In this document: positions 1-9,415 of the stretch, one piece after another | Numbering within the stretch: the first letter of the stretch is position 1 | Layout of the letters: each line of letters begins with the position of its first letter | Notes under the pieces: generated by a model | Told to the model about the DNA's origin: nothing | Seen by the model: the letters and a program-made list of their open reading frames with translations, nothing else | Database searches by the model: none | Made by a program: the position numbers and the translations under genes | Assembly (NCBI RefSeq): GCF_022458895.1 | Contig: NZ_JAINFL010000001.1 | Coordinates: forward strand, 186,001-250,000 | DNA: 64,000 nucleotides | Reading direction: 5' to 3' | Origin: Roseihalotalea indica | GTDB lineage: Bacteria; Bacteroidota; Bacteroidia; Cytophagales; Cyclobacteriaceae

Positions 1-159
1 TGGAGGGTAATGATAAACTTTTGTGTGATGCTATATTTTCTCTCGCAGAAGCTGGCATATACTAAAAATTGCAGCTTTACACTATTACGTCATTCTATCA
101 ATGATGGATACACTTCTGTATCGTTGAGAATATTTTCGTGTGTTGTTAAAAACAAACAT

Positions 160-186
160 GGGATTCAGACTAATGGTTTGAATCCC
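160..186. terminator. Hairpin upstream of the first gene
   Basis: An 8-bp perfect inverted repeat (GGGATTCA / TGAATCCC) with an 11-nt loop lies in the otherwise featureless first 290 bases. It has no T-run, so it could be the end of a gene outside the window or a local structure. An 82-codon ORF across this stretch resembles nothing I know and was not called. Confidence 0.3.
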
Positions 187-290
187 TCTGCCTACTTCAG
201 ATATCATAGGCATTCCTTATATTGTTATTATAAATTGCTCAGACAACCATCATGGTAGTTATTGCATCTTGAAAGTGAAACCGACCATTC

Positions 291-2897
291 ATGCGTTATT
301 TTTATTTTCTATTGCTGGCCCTTTTGGGTACTTCCTCACTGTACGCCCAGGGCATCCGGGGGTATGTGCGCGACGAACAGAATGAACCACTGCCTTATGC
401 TACCATTTATATTCAACAGCAGGAGACCGGCACTACTACCAATGAACAGGGATATTATGAAATTAAGTTAGCCCCAGGCACTTATGACTTAGTGTTTCAG
501 CATCTGGGTTATTCTTCAAAAACGCAATCTGTCACTATCGGATCTGATTTTCGTGAGATGAATATCACGTTGCCCATTCAAACCATTCAATTAAAGGAGA
601 TTATCGTTCGATCCGGCTCAGAAGATCCTGCCTACACCATCATGCGGAAGGCCATTGCTAAAAGCAAGTTTCACCAGTTACAGGTGCAGCATTACACGGC
701 AGAGGTTTATGTAAAAGGGGGCGGACGCATTAAGAAGGTGCCGTTTTTTCTGAAGAAAACCCTGGAAAAAGAAGGTATTGATAGCTCTACCGTCTTTGTA
801 TCGGAATCAGTGAGTGAAATTACGTTTGAGCAGCCTAACACCATGAAAGAGCGGGTAATCTCAGTTCGCACCTCAGGCGATGATAATGATACCAGCCCCA
901 GTGGTTTTATCTACGGCAGCTTTTATGAGCCGGAAATTGCCGGAGCTATTTCCCCGCTTTCTCCCCGAGCCTTTGCTTACTACCGCTTCCGCTACGAAGG
1001 AAGCTTCTATGATCGAGGCTACGAAGTGAACAAAATTCGGGTGATTCCCCGCTCCCGGGGCGACGATGTATTTACCGGCCTGCTCTATGTGGTAGATGAC
1101 CTGTGGAGCATTCATAGCCTGAATCTGTATACCTACAAGCAGGGTTTTAAAATTCAGGCCAAGCAGGTATACGCTCCCATTCAGGAGAAAGTCTGGCTAC
1201 CAGTAACGTACAATATTGATGTAACCGGCAAAATTCTGGGGTTTGACCTGGAATACAAGTACCTGGCTACCGTCAGCAATTATGATATTACGCTGAACCC
1301 CGACCTGGAGGTGGAAGTAGAAGTGGTGGATGAAAAGATTGATGAAGAACTGGCCGCCGCCCTGATTAAGGAAGAAAAGCTAATGGCCCAGGCCGATACC
1401 GTACAGAACCAGGACATGGAAAAGCTCTTTAAGCAGGAGCAGAAAGTAACCCGCAAGCAGTTGCGCAAGATGCTGAAAGAGTACGAAGAAGATCTGGAAG
1501 AAGAAGCTGAAGAGCCTGACGTAGTGTCGATTACCAGCATGACGGTTGATTCTACCGCTGCAAACTCTGATTCGGCCTACTGGGCTCAGATCCGCCCGGT
1601 GCCCCTCAGCGATATGGAACGAAGCAGCTACCGCAAACTGGACAGTCTGGCGGTGGTGGAACGAGAAGAAGAGGAAGCCGAAAAAGAAGAAAAAGACAAT
1701 GAATCGAATAGGAAGAGCAACGGTGGCCTTCGCCTTGGGCGGCATTTCTCGTTGGGCGATGATGTATCGTTCTGGTTTGACTTCCCTATTCCTTACTATA
1801 ACACAGTTGAAGGTTTTAATATCACGCTGCCGATTAACCTGAAAGTAGATGTGAGTGACTCTACTTCGCTTACTACACAGCTTTACCCTCGGTTTGCATT
1901 TGCCCGGAAGAAGCTGACCGGAAAAGCCGTGCTTCCGTACTCGTACAAAAAGGGCAGCTTCACGCTGGAAGGGGGCCGCTTCGTAAGCCAGTTCAATGAA
2001 AAGGAACCCATCAGTCCATTATTGAATACCGTATTTACCTTGCTGGGCAAGCAGAATTTTATGAAGTTGTACGAGAAATCCTATGCCAAAATAAGTGCCG
2101 AGCAACACCCAAAAAATGGTTTGAATTTGCGAGTCTCTCTGGAATGGGCCGAACGCTACCAGCTTTTTAATAATGCCGACTACGCCCTCTTTGACCGGGG
2201 CCGGGAGTATACCCCCAATGCCCCACCTAATGTAGAAACAACGGTAGATTTCCCTATGCATCAGGCGTTGGTGTTTAGCATCTCCGGCGAATATGAGCCT
2301 TTTCTGAAATACCGCATTCGTAATGGCCGTAAACGGGTTATTGATAATTCTTCTCCCCAATTTCGCCTGACCTACCGAAAGGGTATGCCCTCAGTATTAT
2401 CCAGTGATGTGAACTATGACTTTCTGGAAATTGGAGCGAAACACCAGTTTGATATTGGAGCACGAGGCCGACTGTTTGCCAATATTTATGCGGGTAGCTT
2501 TCTGAATAACCGGCAGACCTACTTTATGGATTTTCAGCACTTTCCGGGTAACCGTATTTTTCTACAAGAATCTGACCCCGTTGGCAGCTACCGGATGCTG
2601 GATTATTACCGATACAGCACCGAGCAGAATTATTTCGCCAGCCACCTGTACTATCAGTTGCGTAAATTTCTGCTTACCCAGATTTTTGAAGTGCGCCTGC
2701 TCGGCCTGAAAGAAAATATCTTTGTCAATTACCTGAAAACGGATGCCTCACCGCACTACACCGAAGTAGGCTATAGCCTGGATAACATCTTACGCTTCTT
2801 CCGGGTGGAAGCCGTAGCCAGCTTTGCCGATGCTAGGTATGTAGATTTTGGCGTACGCATTGGCATCTCTACCAGTCTGGAGAACATATTAGAGTGA
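291..2897 (+). CDS. DUF5686 / carboxypeptidase-like regulatory domain outer-membrane protein
   Basis: 868 aa. Residues 1-19 are a signal peptide ending LYAQ. Residues about 20-100 form a carboxypeptidase-like regulatory (CNA-B-like) domain with the usual G-x-V-x-D-E-x-x-x-P-L-P-x-A start. The rest matches my recollection of the DUF5686 family of Bacteroidota. Two strongly charged Glu/Lys stretches, near residues 390-420 and 455-480, interrupt it; the C-terminal 350 residues alternate in the manner of a beta barrel. The family is thought to sit in the outer membrane, and its substrate is unknown. It is a lone gene ending at a bidirectional hairpin. The family call is fairly sure; no function is claimed. 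Confidence 0.85.
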   Translation: MRYFYFLLLALLGTSSLYAQGIRGYVRDEQNEPLPYATIYIQQQETGTTTNEQGYYEIKLAPGTYDLVFQHLGYSSKTQSVTIGSDFREMNITLPIQTIQLKEIIVRSGSEDPAYTIMRKAIAKSKFHQLQVQHYTAEVYVKGGGRIKKVPFFLKKTLEKEGIDSSTVFVSESVSEITFEQPNTMKERVISVRTSGDDNDTSPSGFIYGSFYEPEIAGAISPLSPRAFAYYRFRYEGSFYDRGYEVNKIRVIPRSRGDDVFTGLLYVVDDLWSIHSLNLYTYKQGFKIQAKQVYAPIQEKVWLPVTYNIDVTGKILGFDLEYKYLATVSNYDITLNPDLEVEVEVVDEKIDEELAAALIKEEKLMAQADTVQNQDMEKLFKQEQKVTRKQLRKMLKEYEEDLEEEAEEPDVVSITSMTVDSTAANSDSAYWAQIRPVPLSDMERSSYRKLDSLAVVEREEEEAEKEEKDNESNRKSNGGLRLGRHFSLGDDVSFWFDFPIPYYNTVEGFNITLPINLKVDVSDSTSLTTQLYPRFAFARKKLTGKAVLPYSYKKGSFTLEGGRFVSQFNEKEPISPLLNTVFTLLGKQNFMKLYEKSYAKISAEQHPKNGLNLRVSLEWAERYQLFNNADYALFDRGREYTPNAPPNVETTVDFPMHQALVFSISGEYEPFLKYRIRNGRKRVIDNSSPQFRLTYRKGMPSVLSSDVNYDFLEIGAKHQFDIGARGRLFANIYAGSFLNNRQTYFMDFQHFPGNRIFLQESDPVGSYRMLDYYRYSTEQNYFASHLYYQLRKFLLTQIFEVRLLGLKENIFVNYLKTDASPHYTEVGYSLDNILRFFRVEAVASFADARYVDFGVRIGISTSLENILE

Positions 2898-3008
2898 TGA
2901 ATAATAATTAATGCGGATTAAAGCAGATGGAATAAATTTCGTTCGTGATGTGCGCTTAGCCTTGGGTTTAAACTCAATACTGGAAAAGGAATTATGAGTA
3001 GTCTTTTC

Positions 3009-3038
3009 TGTAGGAACATCATTAATAATGTTCCTACA
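3009..3038. terminator. Bidirectional terminator-like hairpin
   Basis: An 11-bp perfect stem (TGTAGGAACAT / ATGTTCCTACA) with an 8-nt loop sits between two convergent genes. TTTTC precedes it on the + side. The position suits transcription termination in both directions. Confidence 0.6.
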
Positions 3039-3062
3039 TGAGAGGTGTAATTTCAAAGCCTG

Positions 3063-3302
3063 TTAGTCGTATGATTCAAGGGTGCTATATTTTTTCAGCA
3101 CCTGAATAATTATTATAATTAGCGAAACCGGAATAATGCCCCATAGCAATAGATAAAAGCTAATGTAAATGATCATGGCATTCCAGAATATCAGTACTAG
3201 AGATAGAAGGAAGATCAGAATCAGCGATTTAAGGCTGATCTTAGCAGTCCTATCAATTTTGCTGATTAGCATTTCAACTTTTGATGCCGATACATTACTC
3301 AT
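3063..3302 (-). CDS. Small two-helix membrane protein
   Basis: 79 aa. It has a short charged N-terminus and two hydrophobic segments (about residues 25-45 and 50-68), which suggests an integral inner-membrane protein. No known family is recognised. Its ATG lies one base after the stop of the upstream lipoprotein gene on the same strand, so the two are probably co-transcribed. That tight spacing is the best evidence that it is real. Function unknown. Confidence 0.5.
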   Translation of the reverse strand: MSNVSASKVEMLISKIDRTAKISLKSLILIFLLSLVLIFWNAMIIYISFYLLLWGIIPVSLIIIIIQVLKKYSTLESYD

Positions 3303-3303
3303 T

Positions 3304-3672
3304 TCAATTGCCTTTCTCCAGGGTAAATAACTTTATGCCTGGAGTAACAAGAGGCGCTGGTAGGTCTCCACAATATCTCTCAACAGCCGTATCGAGAATT
3401 TCATACGTAACTGACACCTCCATTCCGGTAGTTGAGCTAACTTTAAAGCTATCACCGATAAAGTCTTCGTTTTTGGGTTTATAGGTTTGATCATCAATTG
3501 TGATGAAAAACCCGCATCCATCGACCTCATACTCACCTTCCCAACTGAGCAGGGCTTCTGAAGTAACAAGGTGCGTACCAGAGGTTTCAGCATCAGCGGT
3601 CATATCTTCTTCCTGACAGCCCAGAAAAGAAAGAAATGCAATGGTGAGTATAAAGTAAGTTACTTTTTCCAT
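3304..3672 (-). CDS. Small secreted lipoprotein, unknown function
   Basis: 122 aa counted from the Met that directly precedes the signal peptide (MEKVTYFIL); an upstream in-frame Met at 3690 would add six residues and fits a signal peptide less well. A lipobox FLGC is followed by acidic residues, as is common for Bacteroidota lipoproteins. The mature part has conserved-looking Cys (CGF, YCGD) and many beta-prone stretches, resembling small lipocalin-like or immunoglobulin-like lipoproteins, but I recognise no family. It is the first gene of a two-gene unit with the small membrane protein downstream. Confidence 0.6.
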   Translation of the reverse strand: MEKVTYFILTIAFLSFLGCQEEDMTADAETSGTHLVTSEALLSWEGEYEVDGCGFFITIDDQTYKPKNEDFIGDSFKVSSTTGMEVSVTYEILDTAVERYCGDLPAPLVTPGIKLFTLEKGN

Positions 3673-3811
3673 GATTCTTGATTTAAACACTTTGTCTTAT
3701 TTCTAATAGACCCTATCAGTAGCCAGAAGGTTGAATCCGATTGTAAAATTTTTTGTCATTTTATTATCTTTTCCAGATATCGTTTCTAAGTTTCATCGCC
3801 AGTGATAGCTT

Positions 3812-3831
3812 ATTACGAATTAATTCGTAAT
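3812..3831. promoter_or_regulatory. Distal BlaI-type operator palindrome
   Basis: A 20-bp perfect palindrome with the form ATTACGAA-TTAA-TTCGTAAT. The same arms recur 56 bp downstream next to the blaI start. Winged-helix BlaI/MecI repressors bind such dyads upstream of their own operon, so this is the probable autoregulatory site. Confidence 0.7.
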
Positions 3832-3867
3832 TGTCTTGACATCCTAAATACTTTTCATTACGATTGT

Positions 3868-3887
3868 ATTACGAACCAATTCGTAAT
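3868..3887. promoter_or_regulatory. Proximal BlaI-type operator palindrome
   Basis: ATTACGAA-CCAA-TTCGTAAT, with arms identical to the distal site, ends 3 bp before the regulator's ATG at 3891. A further half-site (ATTACGA) begins at 3857. Binding here would cover the start of the gene, consistent with repression. Confidence 0.7.
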
Positions 3888-3890
3888 ACA

Positions 3891-4292
3891 ATGAATAAGA
3901 AAAAAGATATCAAGCCTTCGGAGAACGAACTCGCTATCCTTCAAGTACTTTGGGAGAGAGAACCTACCACGGTAAAAGAGGTCAACGAAGTGCTAAACGA
4001 GCAGAAACCCACCGGCTATACCACCACGCTGAAGATCATGCAGATCATGCATGAAAAAGAATTGGTGACCCGCACTACCAAAGGAGCCAAAGGCAAATCC
4101 CACCTGTATTCTTCTGCGGTGACGGAACAACAGATTAACGGGCAATTGCTCGACCAGTTTATCCAACGAGTATTTCGCGGGTCGGCCAGTTCGCTTGTAT
4201 TGCGGGCACTAGGTCGTTCCGAAACTTCTCCCGAAGAGCTAGACGAGATCAAGAAGTATTTAGATGACCTGGATCAAAATCAACCCTCATGA
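3891..4292 (+). CDS. BlaI/MecI-family winged-helix repressor
   Basis: 133 aa. Starts at the Met of MNKKKD because the earlier in-frame Met at 3864 would place the operator inside the coding region. The N-terminal 75 residues are a winged helix typical of BlaI/MecI (ELAILQVLW, TGYTTTLKIMQIM). The C-terminal part contains the dimerisation helices and ends ...EIKKYLDDLD. In the family the repressor is released when the partner M56 membrane protease senses a signal. Here the partner's ATG overlaps the stop codon (ATGA), so the two are translationally coupled. Two identical-arm palindromes upstream are the probable operators. Confidence 0.92.
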   Translation: MNKKKDIKPSENELAILQVLWEREPTTVKEVNEVLNEQKPTGYTTTLKIMQIMHEKELVTRTTKGAKGKSHLYSSAVTEQQINGQLLDQFIQRVFRGSASSLVLRALGRSETSPEELDEIKKYLDDLDQNQPS

Positions 4293-7200
4293 TAACTTCA
4301 TCCGATTTTTTTGCTGCCGCTACCGAAGCCCTCGGTATGACGATCCTCCACTCCTTGTGGCAAGGCTTTCTGCTGATGCTGGCGTTAGGGCTTTTTTTAC
4401 GATTCGGTAAATCGCTCACCCCGGCGACGCGCTTTTCAGTGGCTTTTATTACGCTGTTGCTGCTGCTGACAGCCTTTGTTGGCACTTTTTATCAGCAATG
4501 GTCTCTGGTGGCTCCGGTTACCATATCGCCCTCCCTCACGGAAACCCTCCCTGCCGAAATTACGAAAACCGCTCCGGTCGTTTTAAACCCAACTGTGGAA
4601 CAACTCACTGTCACTGAGCCCGACCGCTGGGAAGCTTTGTTCTCGCACCTCACCATCATGGCCCCCTGGCTGGCCTGGGTCTGGCTGGTAGGTAGCCTGA
4701 TTTTTATTATCCGGCTGGCCAATGGTTTGGTGCAAAACCGGCAACTACAATCGGACACCATTTCACTACCAGCTGACTGGCCTCAGCGGTTCGGTAAGTT
4801 GATGGCTCGCCTGCAAATCCGCCAGTCGGTGCGGGTTGAGAGCACTGAGCGCACCAAGGTGCCTCTGACTATCGGCTGGATAAAACCGGTAATATTGATT
4901 CCGGTCAGCCTGCTCACTTCTCTGCCCACAGATCAGGTAGAGGCGATTATGGTGCACGAACTGGCCCACATAAAACGGCAGGATTATCTGTGGAACCTGA
5001 TACAGTCGGCGGCCGAGGTGGTTTTGTTTTACCACCCGGTATACTGGTACATTTCGTCGGTATTAGAAAGGGAGCGCGAACTAGCCTGCGATGCTCTGAC
5101 TGTGGCTACTACCCGCCAGCCTCGCACCTATGCACAGGCGCTACTGGAAATTGCCGCTCGGGCTTCAGCACCCATACCCACGCAAAGCCTGGCGGCATCA
5201 GGTAAACGGGGATTGCTCAGCCGTATTCAGCAGATCATGAACCCGGATGCGCCTCGGAAAAATATCTCTGTACTTCCTTTTCTATTGCTTCTAAGTATGC
5301 TCAGCCTCTCGCTGGTGGCCTTCGCCTGGCACCAACCTGATCTGAATTTATCCTCCGATCAGGAAACAGCAGACTCGCTACATCAGCCGGTATATTCAGA
5401 TCAAGGTGGTTATGGAACGATGAAGCCGGAGTTTCTTCAGCCGCTGGAGCAGCCTGGTACAACTCCCATAGACTACGGCCCTTCTTTTCAGGAGGTGATG
5501 GCTCGCCTATCTGATGAATTTCTGGATACCACTAGCTTAACGATGGATGAGATGTATGGGCAGTCAATTACGATCGATCAGTACCTTAACCAGTTCTCGC
5601 GGAGTGCCGCCCAAAAGAGCAGCAGTGCCCTAGATAGCACCATGAATACTCCGGTTAATTATTCATCCCCCTTGATAGTCTATCTGGTAGATGGCGAGGT
5701 TATCAACCCAAAACAGGTTAAACGGTATTCGGTGCAGCACTTTGAAGTATTTCGAGCGCCGTTTTCTGCTGACTTGCAAAATCTGGTCAATCGCGAGTAC
5801 TCAGTCGTCGTCCGGGCAATTTCCAAAGAAAGCGCCTCCCGAAAGACTCAGGGCCAATTGCGCCAGCCGGATTATGTGGGTTACGGTCACTTTGCTTATC
5901 AAACCATGCCATTATCCTGGCATTTATCCTTCATCTCGCAAGATGGTTATTTAGTCGGACAGAATGACTTTAGCCAGCCAGATATCAACCCCCGAACCTT
6001 CTTTCAGAAGTCTACATTGTATATGCTTGATAACCAGGTCGTGGATAATGCCGATAATATCAGGTTGAATAAGGTTCGCCGGTTTGAGGTATACTATAAT
6101 CCGTTGCCTCAGTCATTGCAAGGCTTAAGCGATGGAAATTATTTGGCCGTAGTAAAAGCTTTTTCGCAAGAATATGAGCAACCCAATTCACTGCCGTTTG
6201 TTGCTCGCGGACAGGTTGTTACTCGGGAAGAAACTCAATACAAACCGCTTCCGAATATTAAGGTAGAAGTGAAAGAAAGCGGTCGGCAAACCTTTACCGA
6301 TGCTGTCGGTAAATTCCAGCTACCCGCCGACCCTCAGCAAACGCTCATTTTCTACTGGCCAGATGAAGAACCTCAGGAAATCGGGATTGACGGTCGAGAG
6401 TTCACCGACATAACTCATTATACGGGAACCCTCCGACTTAATAAGTATCGAGATAATCTTCAAAAACGGTTGTACCAGCGTATGGATGCCCTAGCCTTGG
6501 CGAAAGATCGCGAAGCGATTCAAAAAGAACTGAAGCGGTTAAAGCAAGCCAAAGATTCTCTTCAGTACGATAAAAGACAGGGCCTGAATGAAAAAATTAT
6601 TGACGGAAGAGTGCTTGATAGTTTTGCCAATAAAGGCATTGCCGGAGTGCTTATTAAAACACTGGAAGGCTCGGAAGCAGTTACTGATGAAAAAAGGTAT
6701 TACGAAATTTCTCTCCCCGCCACTACCCAGCAAACTACCTTCGAGTTTTCCCATCCGGATTTTCCTACCCGGCAGGTAAAGGTAGATGCTACCCTACAAA
6801 AGCAAGTGGTATTGGGTCAGGATATAATAGAAGAGGAGCAATCGGTTGTTCACAATATTCGCCTCCCGGCTGATAGTATTGGCCCCAATTCACCTGAGCA
6901 AAATAGCGATAATACCCTTTATATTATTGACGGTGTTATTCAACCGGAAGGCACTAACTTATCGGACATTCCTTCACCAGAAGGCCAAAGTACTATTTCG
7001 GTCTTCTTCGTGGGAAGCTTTTTATCTAAGAAATATGAAGAGCTTCCACTAGAAGGAAAAGAGTACATTGTGGTTATTACTAATCAGGCGAACAAAAAGG
7101 ATGCTTCTGACCGAACGGTAAGGGGCCGAATAATTGATGAAAAAACCAGCGAACCACTGGCCGGAGTAGAAATTGTCTGGGAAAATGCTCCGAATGATCA

Positions 7201-9415
7201 AGTACTGACTCATACTGACATAAGCGGTGAGTATCAGTTTACCTTACCAGAAACAGCTACGGTCATATCCTATTCGCTTCCGAACTACAACGATTATATT
7301 ATGACTGCTCGCGATCTGTTGCTTATCCCTAGCCATTTCATTCTGGCACTAAAACCTTCCTCCTATGCTGAGTTTGGTAGTACTGAAACAAAGGAGCGTT
7401 TTGGTATGAAAGGTGTCGCCCCGGCCAATAGCACAAAGTCTGATTCTATCAATCTCTCCAATTTTCTCCCAATAAATTCAGACAATGAAATGACTCCGTT
7501 GCTGGTCTTAAATGGAAAGGCTCAAACCAGGGCAAATTTTCTGAATAGCCTTGAGCCCGAGACTATCAAATCGATTGAAACCTTAAAAAGCTCCGAAGCC
7601 CAAGAGCGATACGGAGAAAGAGCAGCGGGGGGTGCGGTATTAATCAAGACTCAGGAAAAATCGGCTACTGAAGTAATTCAGGGCCGTGTACTTTCAAAAG
7701 AAACTGGTCTACCACTATCAGGAGTTCAAGTTTCGGTTGATGATCGCAAAATAGTTGTAACAGATTCCGACGGGAACTATAAAATAAGTGTACCAGAACA
7801 TCCGGTTTACGTAACATTTTCGCTGAACGGTTATGAAACCAGTCGGGGCTTCACGAATGGATACCCTCCGTTTCCCTTAGAAGTACATCTGCAAAAAACT
7901 CCCACTGAAGCCGAGATTGCCTCTCTCTACAGGAAACTTGTCCAACGTCCCACGCCCAGAACCCTCTATCTGATTAATAATATTGTAGAAGCTAATTACA
8001 ATGAACTACCTCCGCTAGACTTAGAAGATATTCAATCTATTCGGCTAGTAAACAGTAACGATGCTTCTACTTTTTTCCGCGAATCTACGTTAAAAGATTC
8101 TTATGATCAGGCAGTATTTATTAGCTTACATGAGTCTTACCAGCGTAAAACCGAGCCCTTTAAAACTGCAATGAACTCCCAAACCGGTGAGCCCATTTCG
8201 CTAGACATGGCAAAGTTGTATATAGCGCTTCAATCTGATGATGAAAAACAATTACTGTTCATTATCGATGACATCGTTCAGCCTGAGCGAAAGAATCTAT
8301 CCGATATTCAGCCAGAGGATATTGCATCCATTGAAGTAGTGAAAGTAAAAGGTAACCGCGCCGACCAGTTTGAGGGGCTGCCCATAGACGGAAAAGACGA
8401 AGTGGTTTTTGTAACTACCAGTAATTCTTTCAGGGTTATTGAAGGAAAAGTAACCGATATTGAAACCGGGCAGCCAGTTCCGGGAGTGAATATAGAGGTG
8501 AAAGGAACGACCATTAGAACAGTAACCAATGAAGAAGGGAATTACCGTGCAACCATTCCCGAAAACAGCACCCAATTAGAATTTACCGCTACCAATTATG
8601 ACCTGGTGACCGCTCATATTAGTGAGAAAAAGGTAGTTAATATACAAATAGGTCAACGTCTGGAAAAAAGCTTAGAAAATGCTTTGTTTGTGGTAGATGG
8701 GCAAATTCGTGAAGATATTCGCGAATTTGATGATTTAAATCTCTCAAAAGAGGACCTGAAACACATTGAGACTTTTAAGGAGAACCGATGGAGAACTTTC
8801 CCACAAGAGTATCAAGAAAAAGGCTATACGAAGGTGGCAAAAATTGTTACCAAAGACTTTCAACCACAATTGGCTTACCGAACCGTTAGGGGAAAATTGA
8901 TAGACGCGAGTAACGGAGATCCTTTGGTGGGAGCAGAAATCAGATGGGTGAAACAGGATAAAAGAACCGTACTAGCCCATACTGATGAGCGAGGCGAGTA
9001 TCAGGTTACCCTACCGAAAAATGCCAAAATGATAGAATACTTTCATCCTGATTATATCTTACGAGAAACAACAGATCGTTTTGTAGTAGAGCTATTTCCT
9101 ATGAGTTGGACGTTGACAATGAGGAGGAAAAACATAACGGACAAGAAGTTAGATTTTACCCGCCAACTAATTATATCTCCTAACCCTGGCCATGATGAGA
9201 TAAAAGTAAGCTTTAGCTTGAATGAAGCTGCCTCCGTAGAGTTTGAGTTGCTTGATAAAGCGGGTAATATTTTACATTCGGTTGAGTATCACTATAACGA
9301 GGCCGGAAAGAAAGAAGAAACTTTATCTACCTCTCAATTCCCGGCAGACACCTACCTGTTACGAGCCAAGCTCAACGGTGAATACGTGACCAAACGGGTT
9401 ATTTTGAATAATTAA
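4289..9415 (+). CDS. Giant M56 (BlaR1-type) sensor peptidase with plug and CarboxypepD repeats and a T9SS-like tail
   Basis: 1708 aa, several times the usual BlaR1 length. The N-terminal 350 residues hold the membrane helices and the M56 zinc protease: HELAH near residue 222 and a downstream ERELACD helix supplying the third ligand. A further hydrophobic helix lies near residues 325-347. The remaining 1350 residues, presumably periplasmic, alternate six carboxypeptidase-like regulatory modules (each G-x-V/I-x-D ... Y-x-x-x-P) with about seven short TonB-plug-like modules (L-Y-x-I-D-G followed by P-E-D-I-x-S-I-E-V-x-K). The last 80 residues (ISPNPGHDEIKV ... ITKR-like end VTKRVILNN) look like a type A T9SS C-terminal domain. 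It is coupled to the upstream BlaI gene. It probably senses envelope stress or a ligand and cleaves BlaI; ligand unknown. Confidence 0.85.
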   Translation: MITSSDFFAAATEALGMTILHSLWQGFLLMLALGLFLRFGKSLTPATRFSVAFITLLLLLTAFVGTFYQQWSLVAPVTISPSLTETLPAEITKTAPVVLNPTVEQLTVTEPDRWEALFSHLTIMAPWLAWVWLVGSLIFIIRLANGLVQNRQLQSDTISLPADWPQRFGKLMARLQIRQSVRVESTERTKVPLTIGWIKPVILIPVSLLTSLPTDQVEAIMVHELAHIKRQDYLWNLIQSAAEVVLFYHPVYWYISSVLERERELACDALTVATTRQPRTYAQALLEIAARASAPIPTQSLAASGKRGLLSRIQQIMNPDAPRKNISVLPFLLLLSMLSLSLVAFAWHQPDLNLSSDQETADSLHQPVYSDQGGYGTMKPEFLQPLEQPGTTPIDYGPSFQEVMARLSDEFLDTTSLTMDEMYGQSITIDQYLNQFSRSAAQKSSSALDSTMNTPVNYSSPLIVYLVDGEVINPKQVKRYSVQHFEVFRAPFSADLQNLVNREYSVVVRAISKESASRKTQGQLRQPDYVGYGHFAYQTMPLSWHLSFISQDGYLVGQNDFSQPDINPRTFFQKSTLYMLDNQVVDNADNIRLNKVRRFEVYYNPLPQSLQGLSDGNYLAVVKAFSQEYEQPNSLPFVARGQVVTREETQYKPLPNIKVEVKESGRQTFTDAVGKFQLPADPQQTLIFYWPDEEPQEIGIDGREFTDITHYTGTLRLNKYRDNLQKRLYQRMDALALAKDREAIQKELKRLKQAKDSLQYDKRQGLNEKIIDGRVLDSFANKGIAGVLIKTLEGSEAVTDEKRYYEISLPATTQQTTFEFSHPDFPTRQVKVDATLQKQVVLGQDIIEEEQSVVHNIRLPADSIGPNSPEQNSDNTLYIIDGVIQPEGTNLSDIPSPEGQSTISVFFVGSFLSKKYEELPLEGKEYIVVITNQANKKDASDRTVRGRIIDEKTSEPLAGVEIVWENAPNDQVLTHTDISGEYQFTLPETATVISYSLPNYNDYIMTARDLLLIPSHFILALKPSSYAEFGSTETKERFGMKGVAPANSTKSDSINLSNFLPINSDNEMTPLLVLNGKAQTRANFLNSLEPETIKSIETLKSSEAQERYGERAAGGAVLIKTQEKSATEVIQGRVLSKETGLPLSGVQVSVDDRKIVVTDSDGNYKISVPEHPVYVTFSLNGYETSRGFTNGYPPFPLEVHLQKTPTEAEIASLYRKLVQRPTPRTLYLINNIVEANYNELPPLDLEDIQSIRLVNSNDASTFFRESTLKDSYDQAVFISLHESYQRKTEPFKTAMNSQTGEPISLDMAKLYIALQSDDEKQLLFIIDDIVQPERKNLSDIQPEDIASIEVVKVKGNRADQFEGLPIDGKDEVVFVTTSNSFRVIEGKVTDIETGQPVPGVNIEVKGTTIRTVTNEEGNYRATIPENSTQLEFTATNYDLVTAHISEKKVVNIQIGQRLEKSLENALFVVDGQIREDIREFDDLNLSKEDLKHIETFKENRWRTFPQEYQEKGYTKVAKIVTKDFQPQLAYRTVRGKLIDASNGDPLVGAEIRWVKQDKRTVLAHTDERGEYQVTLPKNAKMIEYFHPDYILRETTDRFVVELFPMSWTLTMRRKNITDKKLDFTRQLIISPNPGHDEIKVSFSLNEAASVEFELLDKAGNILHSVEYHYNEAGKKEETLSTSQFPADTYLLRAKLNGEYVTKRVILNN

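Noticed and set aside
10..258. 82-codon ORF at the window start
   Set aside because: No recognisable family, low-complexity composition, and crossed by a hairpin at 160-186.
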